The notes under the pieces are model-generated. The model had not been told where the DNA came from and searched no databases. It worked only from the letters and a program-made list of their open reading frames with translations. From an uncultured Christensenella sp. (GTDB lineage: Bacteria; Bacillota; Clostridia; Christensenellales; Pumilibacteraceae), in assembly GCA_910577995.1 (NCBI GenBank), contig CAJTND010000002.1:250324-314323 (forward strand): 64,000 nt of DNA. Reading direction: 5' to 3'. Both the position numbers and the translations under genes were made by a program. Below are positions 8,053 through 15,925 of this stretch, in pieces (position 1 is the first letter of the stretch; each line of letters starts with the position of its first letter).

Positions 8053-9511
8053 TTACGGCGTTACCAAAAACGGATTTGTCCGTAAGCGGTACGATACGAT
8101 ATATTCAGAGTTGCAGGGCGATATAAAAGACGGCTTGGGTATTGATGTTTCGATTAACCCGAAATCGTTTTTTAACGTCCTGCTTTCGTCCGTTGCTGAC
8201 AAATTGGCGGTCGCGTGGGAGTTGGCGGAAATGGTGTATTATAGTCATTACCCTGCCACCGCAGAAGGCATCAATCTTGATTATGCCTGTCAGTTCGGCG
8301 GACTTACGAGAGAAGAAGGTTCTAAAACGAAGTACAGCATTTTATGTACGGGAACGGACGGAACGGCTATTCCTGCAGGAACGCGCATTGCATCAACGAC
8401 ATCGCCACAGGTTTTCTTCTCAACGGCGGAAGACAATACCATTTCGAGATCGTCCTGCAATAGCGCGACAATTCGAGTTATGCAAGTTGCTGGCGAGCTG
8501 CATTATACGGTCTATCTTGACGATACGGCGTACACGTATTTAAGCAAGACGGAAGACGATAAAATGGCTATTCTCAACGGCTTGAAGGAAACGATTACAG
8601 ATGAGAATTTTACAGTCGGAATCGACGAAAAAGACGAGTTCCTTGTGCTTACGAGCAAGAACAAGTATTTAAGCCACTCGATTGATATGACGGAGAATTT
8701 ATCGACGGAAGAAGTTACGTCGATTATCGTATTCGATTCGGAAGAGTATAAACGCATTCAACTCACGGAAGGTGCGATTACGGAAATCATCACATCGACG
8801 GCAGGCTTTAAGAAATGTACGAACCTTGCAATACCTGTTTACGGCAGGGAACGGGAAACGGACATTGAATTACGTCAATCTTATGCAGCGAAACAATCCT
8901 ACCGTTCGGCAACGATGCTTGAAAGCATAACGAGCGCGATTATGAACAACGTAAAGGAAGTTTCCAGCGCGGTTGCGTTTGAGAACGATACGGATTTGAA
9001 AGACGGCGACGGAAGACCGCCGCACTCGATTGAAGTTGTCGTTGACGGCGGGAACGACGCGGAAATCGCGCAACAGATTTTGCTCTACAAAGCAGCGGGC
9101 ATCCAGACCTACGGCAGTATTGCGGTTGACGTTCCGAGTTCATTCGGGAACGCAACGATAGCGGTCAAGTTCAATAGACCGTCTGCCGTTTATGTTTGGT
9201 TAAAGGTATCTATCGTAAAAAATCCCGATGAAGCAATGCCTCCGAACTACGAAGCATTGGTAAAAGAAACGATAATGAGTTATGCGGAGAAAATAACCGC
9301 AGGCGAGAACATTGTCATTCAGAAAGTGATCGCGCCCATTAACGTGGCTGTTTCAGGCATCGCCTATATCTCGATTAAGGCGTTCACTTCAACAGATGCG
9401 AGCGCAACGCCGACTGACAGCGATTACGCGCTTACTTACATCACGGTAACGCCGCGACAGAAAGCGTATTTCGACGAAAGCAGAATAGAGGTGGAAGTCG
9501 ATGAAAATTAA
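8045..9511 (+). CDS. Baseplate J-like wedge protein
   Basis: A 488-residue protein with the J-like signature: TAEGINLDYACQFGGLTREEGSKTK, the beta-rich middle TIPAGT-like AIPAGTRIASTTSPQVFFST, and GRERETDIELRQSYAAKQSYRSATMLESITSAIMNNVKEVSSAVAFENDTD. It forms the wedges around the hub in contractile baseplates. It lies between gp25-like and DUF2612 genes and overlaps both, which is normal for this module. Confidence 0.88.
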   Translation: MSDYGVTKNGFVRKRYDTIYSELQGDIKDGLGIDVSINPKSFFNVLLSSVADKLAVAWELAEMVYYSHYPATAEGINLDYACQFGGLTREEGSKTKYSILCTGTDGTAIPAGTRIASTTSPQVFFSTAEDNTISRSSCNSATIRVMQVAGELHYTVYLDDTAYTYLSKTEDDKMAILNGLKETITDENFTVGIDEKDEFLVLTSKNKYLSHSIDMTENLSTEEVTSIIVFDSEEYKRIQLTEGAITEIITSTAGFKKCTNLAIPVYGRERETDIELRQSYAAKQSYRSATMLESITSAIMNNVKEVSSAVAFENDTDLKDGDGRPPHSIEVVVDGGNDAEIAQQILLYKAAGIQTYGSIAVDVPSSFGNATIAVKFNRPSAVYVWLKVSIVKNPDEAMPPNYEALVKETIMSYAEKITAGENIVIQKVIAPINVAVSGIAYISIKAFTSTDASATPTDSDYALTYITVTPRQKAYFDESRIEVEVDEN

Positions 9512-10148
9512 CGGTATAGAAGCAGATTTGCTCGAACAGTTCAGGGGTAGACCGAACACGGCGGCGCTTTGCGATGCCGTCAATCGTCAACTCAACGAAC
9601 TGGCGGAAGTCTTCGGGCAGATAGCGTTCAATACCGATATTGACACGGCGATAGGAAAGCAGTTGGATTATATAGGCGACATCGTAGGGCTGACAAGAGC
9701 CGAAGCGGGGTTGCTGTGCGGTCAATCTGTTTACTATGAGCCTGTCGATGATGAACGGTACAGACGCTATCTGAAATATAAAGCGTTTCAAAATTCCAGC
9801 GACGGCACGTATTATTCACTTGTAAAAGCGATGCAGACCATTCTCGGCGGCGGGTCGAAAATAGATTACACGGAAGATGAGAATTTTCCTGCGACAATCA
9901 TTTTCGATATTAACACGGGCGGTTCTAACGAACTGTCTTTGAGCGGTATACCGCCGATAAAGCCTGCCGGCGTAAGCGTAGAGTACAAAGTAGACACCAG
10001 AAGCACGATTGAATTATCACATAAAATCAGGTACTACATCGGCGGCGTAGCTTGCGGAACGCTCTATTGCGGGCAATACCCGGCAGATAAGCCGTTCCCG
10101 CGTTGCGGCGGTTGGCGTTGCGGAGAATATCCGCCCGAAGGAATTTAG
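9501..10148 (+). CDS. Phage tail protein (DUF2612-like, gpI position)
   Basis: A 215-residue protein. The N-terminal helix-rich part (FNTDIDTAIGKQLDYIGDIVGLTRAEAGLLCG) and the YFRYLKYKAF-like motif YRRYLKYKAFQNSSDGTYYSLVKAMQTILGGG are typical of DUF2612 tail proteins. These occupy the place of tail protein I, linking baseplate wedge to fibre. The end is Gly/Cys-rich (GGVACGTLYCGQYPADKPFPRCGGWRCG in outline), possibly metal-stabilised. Confidence 0.75.
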   Translation: MKINGIEADLLEQFRGRPNTAALCDAVNRQLNELAEVFGQIAFNTDIDTAIGKQLDYIGDIVGLTRAEAGLLCGQSVYYEPVDDERYRRYLKYKAFQNSSDGTYYSLVKAMQTILGGGSKIDYTEDENFPATIIFDINTGGSNELSLSGIPPIKPAGVSVEYKVDTRSTIELSHKIRYYIGGVACGTLYCGQYPADKPFPRCGGWRCGEYPPEGI

Positions 10149-10157
10149 GAGGTATCT

Positions 10158-10469
10158 ATGGGATTATTCACACAAGATTTTTTGGCGGAACGGCGAAGCG
10201 AGTTTATGGCGCTTATCGACAAGTTTGAGTACGAAATCAACGGTGGCGAAAAATGGCTTACGGCCACCGAACGAAGTCGGCAGATAGTCGGAAACTATAT
10301 ACGGTTCACTTTGCTGTTCCCGAACGTATTACAGTCCGATTACAGCATTACGGCGATACGCATTATCGACGTAAACGGAAAAGAAATAGCGCGGCGCGAT
10401 TTGAGTGTAAATGTCAACTCAATTCAGTCCGTGCTTTTTGTTTTAAGCATTTCTTATCAGGAGGTTTAA
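10158..10469 (+). CDS. Hypothetical phage tail-module protein
   Basis: A 103-residue protein with a ggagg ribosome-binding site at 10148-10152, ending one base before the fibre gene. It is composed of an N-terminal helix (FLAERRSEFMALIDKFEYEING) and a C-terminal strand-rich half. I recognise no family. Its position between the DUF2612 protein and the fibre suggests a fibre adaptor or assembly factor, which is inference only. Confidence 0.55.
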   Translation: MGLFTQDFLAERRSEFMALIDKFEYEINGGEKWLTATERSRQIVGNYIRFTLLFPNVLQSDYSITAIRIIDVNGKEIARRDLSVNVNSIQSVLFVLSISYQEV

Positions 10470-10470
10470 T

Positions 10471-11934
10471 ATGACAGAAGAAATTAAGCAACAGGCAGAA
10501 GAGGAATCGACCTACAAAAAGCAAACGTGGGTAGATCACTTCGTAGACGAAGAAGGATTTGTCGTACAGCAGGGTACCGCTATGGATGCCCTGCATTTTA
10601 ATCATATGGAAGACGGAATCGGCGCGGCTCACGATTTGATAGCGGAAGAAAAACAGACGCGAACCGAAGAGAATGAAGCGGCGGCGGTGCGGCTCGATAA
10701 ACTCGAAGACGGCACGACGATGGCAGGAACGGCCGCAAAGGTTCAAAAGGAACTCCATATAGGGGATGTCGATTTTGACGGAAGCGCGGAGAAAACAGTT
10801 GACGCGACGGACGGCATCGAAATCACGGGCGGGAAAATCAAACACACAAACGCCGTTACCGCAGGAACGGCAAGCGGCGGTAGCGGAGCAAAAGAGTTTG
10901 GTGGAACATTTGACATTCCGTCAGTAACATACGACGCACAGGGACACGTTACGGGAAAAGATAAGACCACAGTAACGCTGCCGTCTAACGACGCAACAAC
11001 GTCGAAGCACGGGCTTATGAGTACGTCAGATAAGACGAAGCTCAACGGCATAGAAACGGGAGCGCAGAAGAACACGGTTACGGGTATCAAGGGCGCAAAA
11101 GAAAGTTCGTATAGAACAGGAAACGTCAACATTACGTTGCAGAACATTCTCGGAAGTACGCCGATAGGAGACGACTTTACTGGAATTTACTACAACGGAA
11201 GTGCGTTTGTAACGCAGAACCCGTCGTTACAATCTACAAGTTGGTCGAAAATTGCGGAACTTTCTGCCGCAGGAAAAGCGAAAAAGGCGTTCAGTATAGG
11301 AGACGAGAAGACGGTAACGCTTACGACGGGCGAAACGATAACGCTTGTCATACTCGGCTTCGATCACGATGAAAAGACTGGCGGTGGAAAGGCTGGGATT
11401 ACATTCGGTATGAAAGAGTTGCTGAATACGTCGTACCCGATGAACGCTTCACATACAAACGCAGGCGGATGGAATGAGTCGAAAATGAGAACGGAGACAA
11501 TGGCTACGTTCTTATCGCAACTTCCGTCTGATTTAAGAAATGTGATTAAAGCGGTTAACAAGAAAGCAACAGCAGGGAATCAAGGTACATCGCTCACAGC
11601 TTCGAGCGATAAACTTTGGCTGTTTGCGGCGGCAGAACTGTGGTCGAAAACTGCAATAGAAAATAGCGCATTAAGCGACTTAAAAAATAATGCTGCCGCT
11701 TACAACGGAGAAGGAACGCAGTACGAGTATTTCAAGAATACGGTAGGAGATGCGGAACCGAACAATAGTTGCTCGGCTTTGGTTAAGCGCAAGAACGGCT
11801 CTGCGTACTACTGGTGGCTTCGTTCTCCGTACGTCGGTAGTACCGGCACCTTCCGCTATGTCGGCTACTATGGCGGCGTCCTCGGCAACGGTGCGGGCGT
11901 CACGAACGGCGTTTGCTTCGGCTTTTGCGTGTAA
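10471..11934 (+). CDS. Tail fibre / receptor-binding protein, DGR target 1
   Basis: A 487-residue protein. Residues 1-80 look like a tail adaptor (TWVDHFVDEEGFVVQQGTA, HFNHMEDGI). Residues about 90-260 have fibre-type repeats (VTYDAQGHVTGK, HGLMSTSDKTKLNGI). From about residue 271 there is a DUF6273-type domain with a C-type-lectin-like fold, marked by NAGGW..S.MR and WWLRSP. The last 45 residues are encoded by VR1, so the receptor-binding tip is the part diversified by the retroelement. Hypervariable residues replace Asn codons of TR (for example Y, Y, Y, V, G, T). It is the first gene of the DGR cassette. Confidence 0.9.
   Translation: MTEEIKQQAEEESTYKKQTWVDHFVDEEGFVVQQGTAMDALHFNHMEDGIGAAHDLIAEEKQTRTEENEAAAVRLDKLEDGTTMAGTAAKVQKELHIGDVDFDGSAEKTVDATDGIEITGGKIKHTNAVTAGTASGGSGAKEFGGTFDIPSVTYDAQGHVTGKDKTTVTLPSNDATTSKHGLMSTSDKTKLNGIETGAQKNTVTGIKGAKESSYRTGNVNITLQNILGSTPIGDDFTGIYYNGSAFVTQNPSLQSTSWSKIAELSAAGKAKKAFSIGDEKTVTLTTGETITLVILGFDHDEKTGGGKAGITFGMKELLNTSYPMNASHTNAGGWNESKMRTETMATFLSQLPSDLRNVIKAVNKKATAGNQGTSLTASSDKLWLFAAAELWSKTAIENSALSDLKNNAAAYNGEGTQYEYFKNTVGDAEPNNSCSALVKRKNGSAYYWWLRSPYVGSTGTFRYVGYYGGVLGNGAGVTNGVCFGFCV
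11796..11928 (+). repeat. DGR variable repeat VR1
   Basis: These 133 bp align without gaps to TR at 12795-12927. I counted 20 differences. Every one falls on a TR adenine, mostly the first two bases of AAC/AAT codons. Non-adenine positions are all identical. It lies at the extreme 3' end of the fibre gene, six bases before its stop codon, as in classic DGRs. Confidence 0.95.
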
Positions 11935-11948
11935 TCCAGAATCATATA

Positions 11949-11974
11949 CTCTGCGCCCCTGTGTGGGCGCAGAG
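11949..11974 (+). other. Hairpin 3' of VR1 (possible homing structure)
   Basis: A perfect 10-bp inverted repeat (CTCTGCGCCC / GGGCGCAGAG) with a 6-base loop begins 20 bases after VR1. It is followed by ataaaaataatc, not a T-tract, so it is a poor intrinsic terminator. In the BPP-1 phage DGR a hairpin downstream of VR assists homing. The equal placement of a hairpin after VR2 argues for the same role here. Confidence 0.6.
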
Positions 11975-12006
11975 ATAAAAATAATCGAAAAGAGAGGTAA
12001 AGAATT

Positions 12007-12321
12007 ATGGTCTATAATTTTGTGGCAACGCCGCAAAACAACGGTAAAGACGAACTTATAGCGACGGCGCTCAACGGCGAAGCGTACAGCGAAAACAACC
12101 GTCTGCATATCAAAAATGCCGAATGGCATCTGATATACAAATATGACGGGTCGCCTGTCGGGTGGTATGCAAGAAACGTCAAAACAAACGACGACGTGTA
12201 TCTTGGCAGCGGTGCAAGTCCGTCCATTGTGCTTGAAACGCTCACGGTCAAAAATGAAGAGTTTTGGAACTCGCTGTTATGCCCGGAGGTGGAAGAAACA
12301 GTGGAGGAAGGAAGTGAGTAA
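12007..12321 (+). CDS. Hypothetical protein between DGR target and Avd
   Basis: A 104-residue protein with ribosome-binding site gagagg. It is Asn/Tyr/Trp-rich at first (YNFVATPQNNGKDELIATALNG) and acidic at the end (EVEETVEEGSE). There are no recognised motifs. It overlaps the Avd gene by TAATG. Because it sits inside the cassette it may chaperone or accompany the variable fibre protein, but this is only context. Confidence 0.55.
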   Translation: MVYNFVATPQNNGKDELIATALNGEAYSENNRLHIKNAEWHLIYKYDGSPVGWYARNVKTNDDVYLGSGASPSIVLETLTVKNEEFWNSLLCPEVEETVEEGSE

Positions 12322-12755
12322 TGTCGGTACCGAAATTCAAACGAAACGAAAGTCCGATGCAATTTCTCGATACTGCACGGGAACTTGAAATTTATACCAT
12401 ACAACGATGCGCAAATTTCCCGAAGCGGTATATGTTTCTGATAACGAAGGAACTCATCGACTTATCGCGGTCAATTTACAACAACGTAAAATCAGCGAAT
12501 AGCGTCTATCCTACTAATCGGGAAGAATCGCAGATAAGAGTAAACTTTCTCATTCAAGCCGTATGTGATTTGCAATGTCTCGCATCGCAGTTAGATATTG
12601 CGAAAGGCATTGTACAGCACAACGAAAAAGATAAGCCTATTAAGCCCAGCGTATGGGAAGAGTGGGCAAGGCTAATTTCAACGGAATTGAAATTAGTAGT
12701 GGCTCTGAAAAAGAGCCTGCAAGGAAAGTATAATCTCGAACCGAAATCCGATTAA
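12321..12755 (+). CDS. avd: DGR accessory variability determinant (Avd-like four-helix protein)
   Basis: A 144-residue basic helical protein of the bacterial Avd / four-helix-bundle type: LQFLDTARELEIYT-like FLDTARELEIYTIQRCANFPKRYMFLITKEL, then DLSRSIYNNVKSANSVYPTN and a third and fourth helix. In studied DGRs Avd forms a pentamer that binds the reverse transcriptase and the template RNA and is needed for adenine-mutagenic cDNA synthesis. It lies directly upstream of TR, the standard order Avd-TR-RT. The start overlaps the previous stop (TAATG). Confidence 0.85.
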   Translation: MSVPKFKRNESPMQFLDTARELEIYTIQRCANFPKRYMFLITKELIDLSRSIYNNVKSANSVYPTNREESQIRVNFLIQAVCDLQCLASQLDIAKGIVQHNEKDKPIKPSVWEEWARLISTELKLVVALKKSLQGKYNLEPKSD

Positions 12756-13144
12756 GAATTTACCATAGGTTACATACCGTTATTATTGTCTGGGCGGCTC
12801 TGCGAACAACTGGTGGCTTCGTTCTCCGAACATCGGTAGTACCAGCAACTTCCGCTATGTCAACAACAATGGCAACGTCAACAACAACAATGCGGGCAAC
12901 ACGAACGGCGTTTGCTTCGGCTTTTGCAGATTGTATAGGCTCGACAAAGTAACTCATTCAAAGAATGAAGCGAAATCAATGCCTTTGCAAAAGGGGTGTG
13001 TAACCTTTCCGTATGGATAAATGGGTCCTCCGATATAGGTGACTGGACGCTTCTTGCATTGCGAGATAAATGGCGAAACTCGTTTAATAGTCATACATTA
13101 TGCAGCCTACTTCGCCTAATCTGGCTGTACGGAGTGATATTATT
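12756..13144 (+). ncRNA. DGR template RNA region (TR plus spacer)
   Basis: This 389-bp stretch has no credible gene. It carries the TR and then 217 bp up to the RT start. In characterised DGRs an RNA spanning the Avd end, TR and the spacer before RT is the template and also folds to bind Avd-RT. The boundaries of the RNA here are inferred. The TR does translate without stops, but no ribosome-binding site serves it. Confidence 0.6.
12795..12927 (+). repeat. DGR template repeat TR
   Basis: A 133-bp non-varying template. Read in the VR frame it contains 14 AAC/AAT codons, in runs such as three and four Asn codons, placed where both VRs vary. The 3' end (ggcgtttgcttcggcttttgc) is shared with both VRs. 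After it TR continues agattg while both VRs continue gtgtaatc, the expected IMH-star versus IMH distinction. Homology to VR2 starts two bases earlier, at 12793. Confidence 0.95.
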
Positions 13145-14398
13145 ATGAACAGTAAAGAGCGGCACGAACTCCGCTATCGACGACGCAAGGCGCGGCGCGA
13201 CGAAAAGAAACGCCGCCTTGCGGAAGAGTACGGAGATTTCAACAAAGTATTTACCTTTGAGAACATATACGCGGCATACAAGGGATGCTGCAAGGGTGTA
13301 GGGTGGAAGGCAAGTACACAACGGTACAAAGCGAACGCCCTGCTCAATGTGGTTGATACGCTCGACCTGTTAAGAAGTGGTAAGTTCAAAAGCAAGGGTT
13401 TTTATGAGTTCGATATTATAGAACGTGGGAAGGAACGTCATATAAAAAGCGTTCACATCAGCGAGCGGGTAGTCCAGAGATGTCTCTGCGATTACTCGCT
13501 TGTTCCCATTTTCAGCAATTCGTTTATCTACGACAACGGAGCCTGTATGAAGGACAAAGGTATAGACTTTGCGGTAAACAGGCTTATCGTTCATTTACAG
13601 CGGCATTACAGAAAGCACGGCAATAACGGTTATGCGCTGGTATTTGATTTTTCTAAATATTTCGACAGTATCAATCACGAGAAGTTGAAGTCGATTATAG
13701 ACGGAAGTTACCCAGACAAGCGTTTGGCAGCATTTATCAAGCGCTTGGTGGACGATTTCGGTGGAGAGAAGGGTTTAGGTCTCGGTAGTCAAATATCGCA
13801 GGTCTCGGCGCTTCGATTTCCGAATCGGTTAGATCACTATGTGAAAGAAGTTTTACATATCAAGGGCTACGGCCGCTATATGGACGACGGCTATATGTTA
13901 CACCATAGCAAAGAGCATCTGCAGAAATGCCTTGCAGATTTGCGCGAAATCTGTGCCTGTCTCGGAATAAGACTGAACGAAAAGAAAACGCAGATAGTTA
14001 AGTTATCTCGCGGCATTACGTTCTTAAAACGAAGATTTATTCTTACTGAAACAGGTAAAGTTATTGTTATTCCAGCGAGAAAGGGAATTGTAAAGGAACG
14101 CAGGAAGTTGAAGAAGTTAAAAATTAAATTCAACGCTGGCGAAAGAGAATTTTTCGACATCAAGCAATCCTACAATTCGTGGCGCGGACACATCAAGCAT
14201 TGCAACGCAAAACGAACCTTGAAACGTATGGATAGATTATTTTACGAACTATTTTATAAGGAGACGAGTATGGAGGAGCCTGTTATTACAATAGAGAATA
14301 TCTGTCAAGCCTGTGAAAAAGGGCCGTGCGAACAGCCCTGCGAATTATGGTACAAATGCCTTGAAGGAACTATTATCAAACCGGAGGATTTAGAATGA
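13145..14398 (+). CDS. DGR reverse transcriptase
   Basis: A 417-residue reverse transcriptase. ATG 13145 is chosen because ggag at 13131-13134 is correctly spaced; an upstream in-frame ATG at 13100 lacks a site. Visible are a basic N-terminus, the palm motif ALVFDFSKYFDSINHE, the DGR-type motif GLGSQISQ (SQ in place of the SP of group II intron RTs) and the catalytic YMDD at residues 245-248, followed by the LNEKKTQIVKLSRGITFLKRRF thumb-side region. It copies TR RNA into cDNA with errors opposite adenines. The last 42 residues are an unusual Cys-rich extension that has its own internal start signal. Confidence 0.95.
   Translation: MNSKERHELRYRRRKARRDEKKRRLAEEYGDFNKVFTFENIYAAYKGCCKGVGWKASTQRYKANALLNVVDTLDLLRSGKFKSKGFYEFDIIERGKERHIKSVHISERVVQRCLCDYSLVPIFSNSFIYDNGACMKDKGIDFAVNRLIVHLQRHYRKHGNNGYALVFDFSKYFDSINHEKLKSIIDGSYPDKRLAAFIKRLVDDFGGEKGLGLGSQISQVSALRFPNRLDHYVKEVLHIKGYGRYMDDGYMLHHSKEHLQKCLADLREICACLGIRLNEKKTQIVKLSRGITFLKRRFILTETGKVIVIPARKGIVKERRKLKKLKIKFNAGEREFFDIKQSYNSWRGHIKHCNAKRTLKRMDRLFYELFYKETSMEEPVITIENICQACEKGPCEQPCELWYKCLEGTIIKPEDLE
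14270..14398 (+). CDS. Possible internal gene: 42-residue Cys-rich protein within the RT 3' end
   Basis: Within the RT frame, ATG 14270 is preceded by a strong aaggag site at 14258-14263. It would give a 42-residue protein with five cysteines (CQACEKGPCEQPCELWYKC), a possible zinc-binding knuckle. The RT domain seems to end just before it (LFYELFYKETS). Either this is an RT extension, a separately translated small protein, or an ancestral downstream gene fused in frame. The sequence cannot decide between these. Confidence 0.4.
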   Translation: MEEPVITIENICQACEKGPCEQPCELWYKCLEGTIIKPEDLE

Positions 14399-14742
14399 CT
14401 GTCAGCATTATTACGAGCATTATAGTGTGGGCAATTACGGGAGCGCTCGGCGCTTTCACGACCTATTTGGGAATGAGGTATAAAAAAGTGACGCGAGAAA
14501 ACAACGCTTTGAAAAATGGTATGCAAAGTCTTTTGCGAAACAATATCATAGACGCGCACGACAAATATATGAAAAAGAAATATTGTCCGATTTATGCAAA
14601 AGAGTCTTTGACGAAGACGTATGATTCATACCACGCACTGGGCGGAAACGGTGTCGTTACAAAATTGTATAACGATATTATGGCTTTGCCGGAGGAACCG
14701 CCCGAACCGAGAAGAAAAAAGTCAGGAGGTAATGAAATATGA
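14395..14742 (+). CDS. Small membrane-anchored phage protein (holin-region)
   Basis: A 115-residue protein with one N-terminal membrane segment (ITSIIVWAITGALGAFTTYLGM) and a basic cytoplasmic part with a short MKKKYCPIYAKESLTKTYDSYHALGGNG motif. This architecture is common for phage holin-associated or spanin-like small proteins. It starts in an ATGA overlap with the RT gene, so it is translated from the DGR transcript. Confidence 0.55.
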   Translation: MTVSIITSIIVWAITGALGAFTTYLGMRYKKVTRENNALKNGMQSLLRNNIIDAHDKYMKKKYCPIYAKESLTKTYDSYHALGGNGVVTKLYNDIMALPEEPPEPRRKKSGGNEI

Positions 14743-15062
14743 CTTGGGAAATTATTTTAACTGTGGTGTTCGCAATCTTGTCGATTGCGGGCATTTTGGT
14801 ATCTTATTACTTTTATGTAAAGAATAAGATTACAAAAGCGATTGCAGATGAGGTGGATAGCGCCGAAATAGACGACGCAACAGGGCCGGCAAAAAAAGCG
14901 GAAGTTATCGCTCAACTGCAAAAACTCATACCTGCGGTATTAAAGCCATTTATAACTTACAAGATGCTTGATGCGCTCGTTCAGACCGTGTTTGATGGCA
15001 TTGAACGATATGCAAAGAAGCAGGTTGAGAAGAAGTCGGAGAAAAAGGATGCGGATAGTTAA
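14739..15062 (+). CDS. Putative phage holin
   Basis: A 107-residue protein with one N-terminal transmembrane helix (IILTVVFAILSIAGILVSYYFYV) and a charged amphipathic C-terminus ending in a Lys-rich tail. Size, topology and the position right after the tail module fit a holin of the LL-H type. The start overlaps the preceding stop and is served by aggagg at 14724-14729. Confidence 0.6.
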   Translation: MTWEIILTVVFAILSIAGILVSYYFYVKNKITKAIADEVDSAEIDDATGPAKKAEVIAQLQKLIPAVLKPFITYKMLDALVQTVFDGIERYAKKQVEKKSEKKDADS

Positions 15063-15471
15063 GGGTATTCTTTTTTGGGTAATATCGCTTACGTGGGGCC
15101 TGCCTATGACGCTCATTGGAACAATTTGCGCGATTGCTCTCATTGTAACAGGGCATAAGCCGCAACTGTTTCACTACTTCATTTATTTTGAAGTGGGATC
15201 GGGCTGGGGCGGCTTTGAAGCGGGCGGCTTCTTTTTTGTGAATAGACATCCGTCTTTGCATATAAGACAGCACGAATCGGGACACGGATTACAGAACATA
15301 ATGCTCGGTGTTCTTATGCCGTTTCTCGTAAGCATCCCGTCTATGATAAGGTACTGGTATAGAGAACTGATTATCAGAAGCGGAAAGAAAAAGTACAGCG
15401 ATTTACCCGATTACGACGCGATTTGGTTTGAAGGTTGGGCGACGCGGCTTGGAGAAAAGCACTTTAAGTAG
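15049..15471 (+). CDS. Membrane protein with HExxH motif
   Basis: A 140-residue protein starting MRIVKGILFW (ATG 15049, overlapping the previous gene). It has two N-terminal hydrophobic segments, then NRHPSLHIRQHESGHGLQN with a clear HExxH zinc-peptidase-type motif, and a further membrane-facing MPFLVSIPSMIRYWYRE. It lies in the lysis position, where no amidase or lysozyme is seen. Similar short membrane proteins with HEFGH occur in Clostridia and their phages without assigned function. Whether it hydrolyses peptide bonds is unknown. Confidence 0.6.
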   Translation: MRIVKGILFWVISLTWGLPMTLIGTICAIALIVTGHKPQLFHYFIYFEVGSGWGGFEAGGFFFVNRHPSLHIRQHESGHGLQNIMLGVLMPFLVSIPSMIRYWYRELIIRSGKKKYSDLPDYDAIWFEGWATRLGEKHFK

Positions 15472-15499
15472 CGCGAATGTTCAAGGCATTTATAGGTTC

Positions 15500-15538
15500 G
15501 ACCCCGTTATGTGTAACAGCATAGCGGGGTCTTTTTTT
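15500..15538 (+). terminator. Intrinsic terminator of the late module
   Basis: A 12-bp stem (GACCCCGTTATG / CATAGCGGGGTC with one G-T pair), a 7-base loop and a seven-T tract. It closes transcription of the tail, DGR and lysis genes. Confidence 0.9.
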
Positions 15539-15587
15539 GTTTATTTGAGTTTTTGCAACATAAAAGATATTATTTTGCGCATAATGA

Positions 15588-15616
15588 TTGACAATTTGAA
15601 TATAATATAGTAGAAT
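15588..15616 (+). promoter_or_regulatory. Sigma-A-type promoter of the toxin-antitoxin operon
   Basis: TTGACA at 15588-15593, a 17-bp spacer and TAGAAT at 15611-15616. The box sequences equal those of the three accessory-block promoters, but the spacer lacks their palindrome, so this operon is probably not under the same operator. Confidence 0.75.
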
Positions 15617-15651
15617 GAAAGCATAAAATAAACTATATGGAGGTATTTATT

Positions 15652-15924
15652 ATGGCTACTGCTAAAATCAATGTTTGCGTTGATGAAGGAACGAAGCAAG
15701 CGGTTGAGGTGCTTTTGGATGAAATGGGGTTAAGTATGACCGCAGCAATCAATATGTATCTCAAAAGAATATTGATGGAGCAGGGTATTCCCTTTGATGT
15801 AAGCGCGAGAACTCCTAACGCAACGACTATTGCGGCTATGGATGAGTTCGAGGAAATGAAGAAGAACCCCAGCGCATACAAGAGATACCCGAATTTCAAA
15901 GCCGCATTAAGCGAGGTGCTGTGA
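15652..15924 (+). CDS. Antitoxin, RelB/DinJ family
   Basis: A 90-residue protein with an N-terminal ribbon-helix-helix (AKINVCVDEGTKQAVEVLLDEMGLSMTAAINMYLKRIL) and the PFD motif (GIPFDVSAR) typical of DinJ antitoxins. The start at 15652 is fixed by ggagg at 15639-15643. The C-terminal part should wrap and neutralise the toxin, and the N-terminus should bind the operon's own promoter. Only one base separates its stop codon from the toxin start. Confidence 0.9.
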   Translation: MATAKINVCVDEGTKQAVEVLLDEMGLSMTAAINMYLKRILMEQGIPFDVSARTPNATTIAAMDEFEEMKKNPSAYKRYPNFKAALSEVL

Positions 15925-15925
15925 A

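Noticed and set aside
11949..11974. Post-VR1 hairpin as an intrinsic terminator
   Set aside because: No T-tract follows, and the downstream cassette genes need read-through. A homing hairpin fits better.
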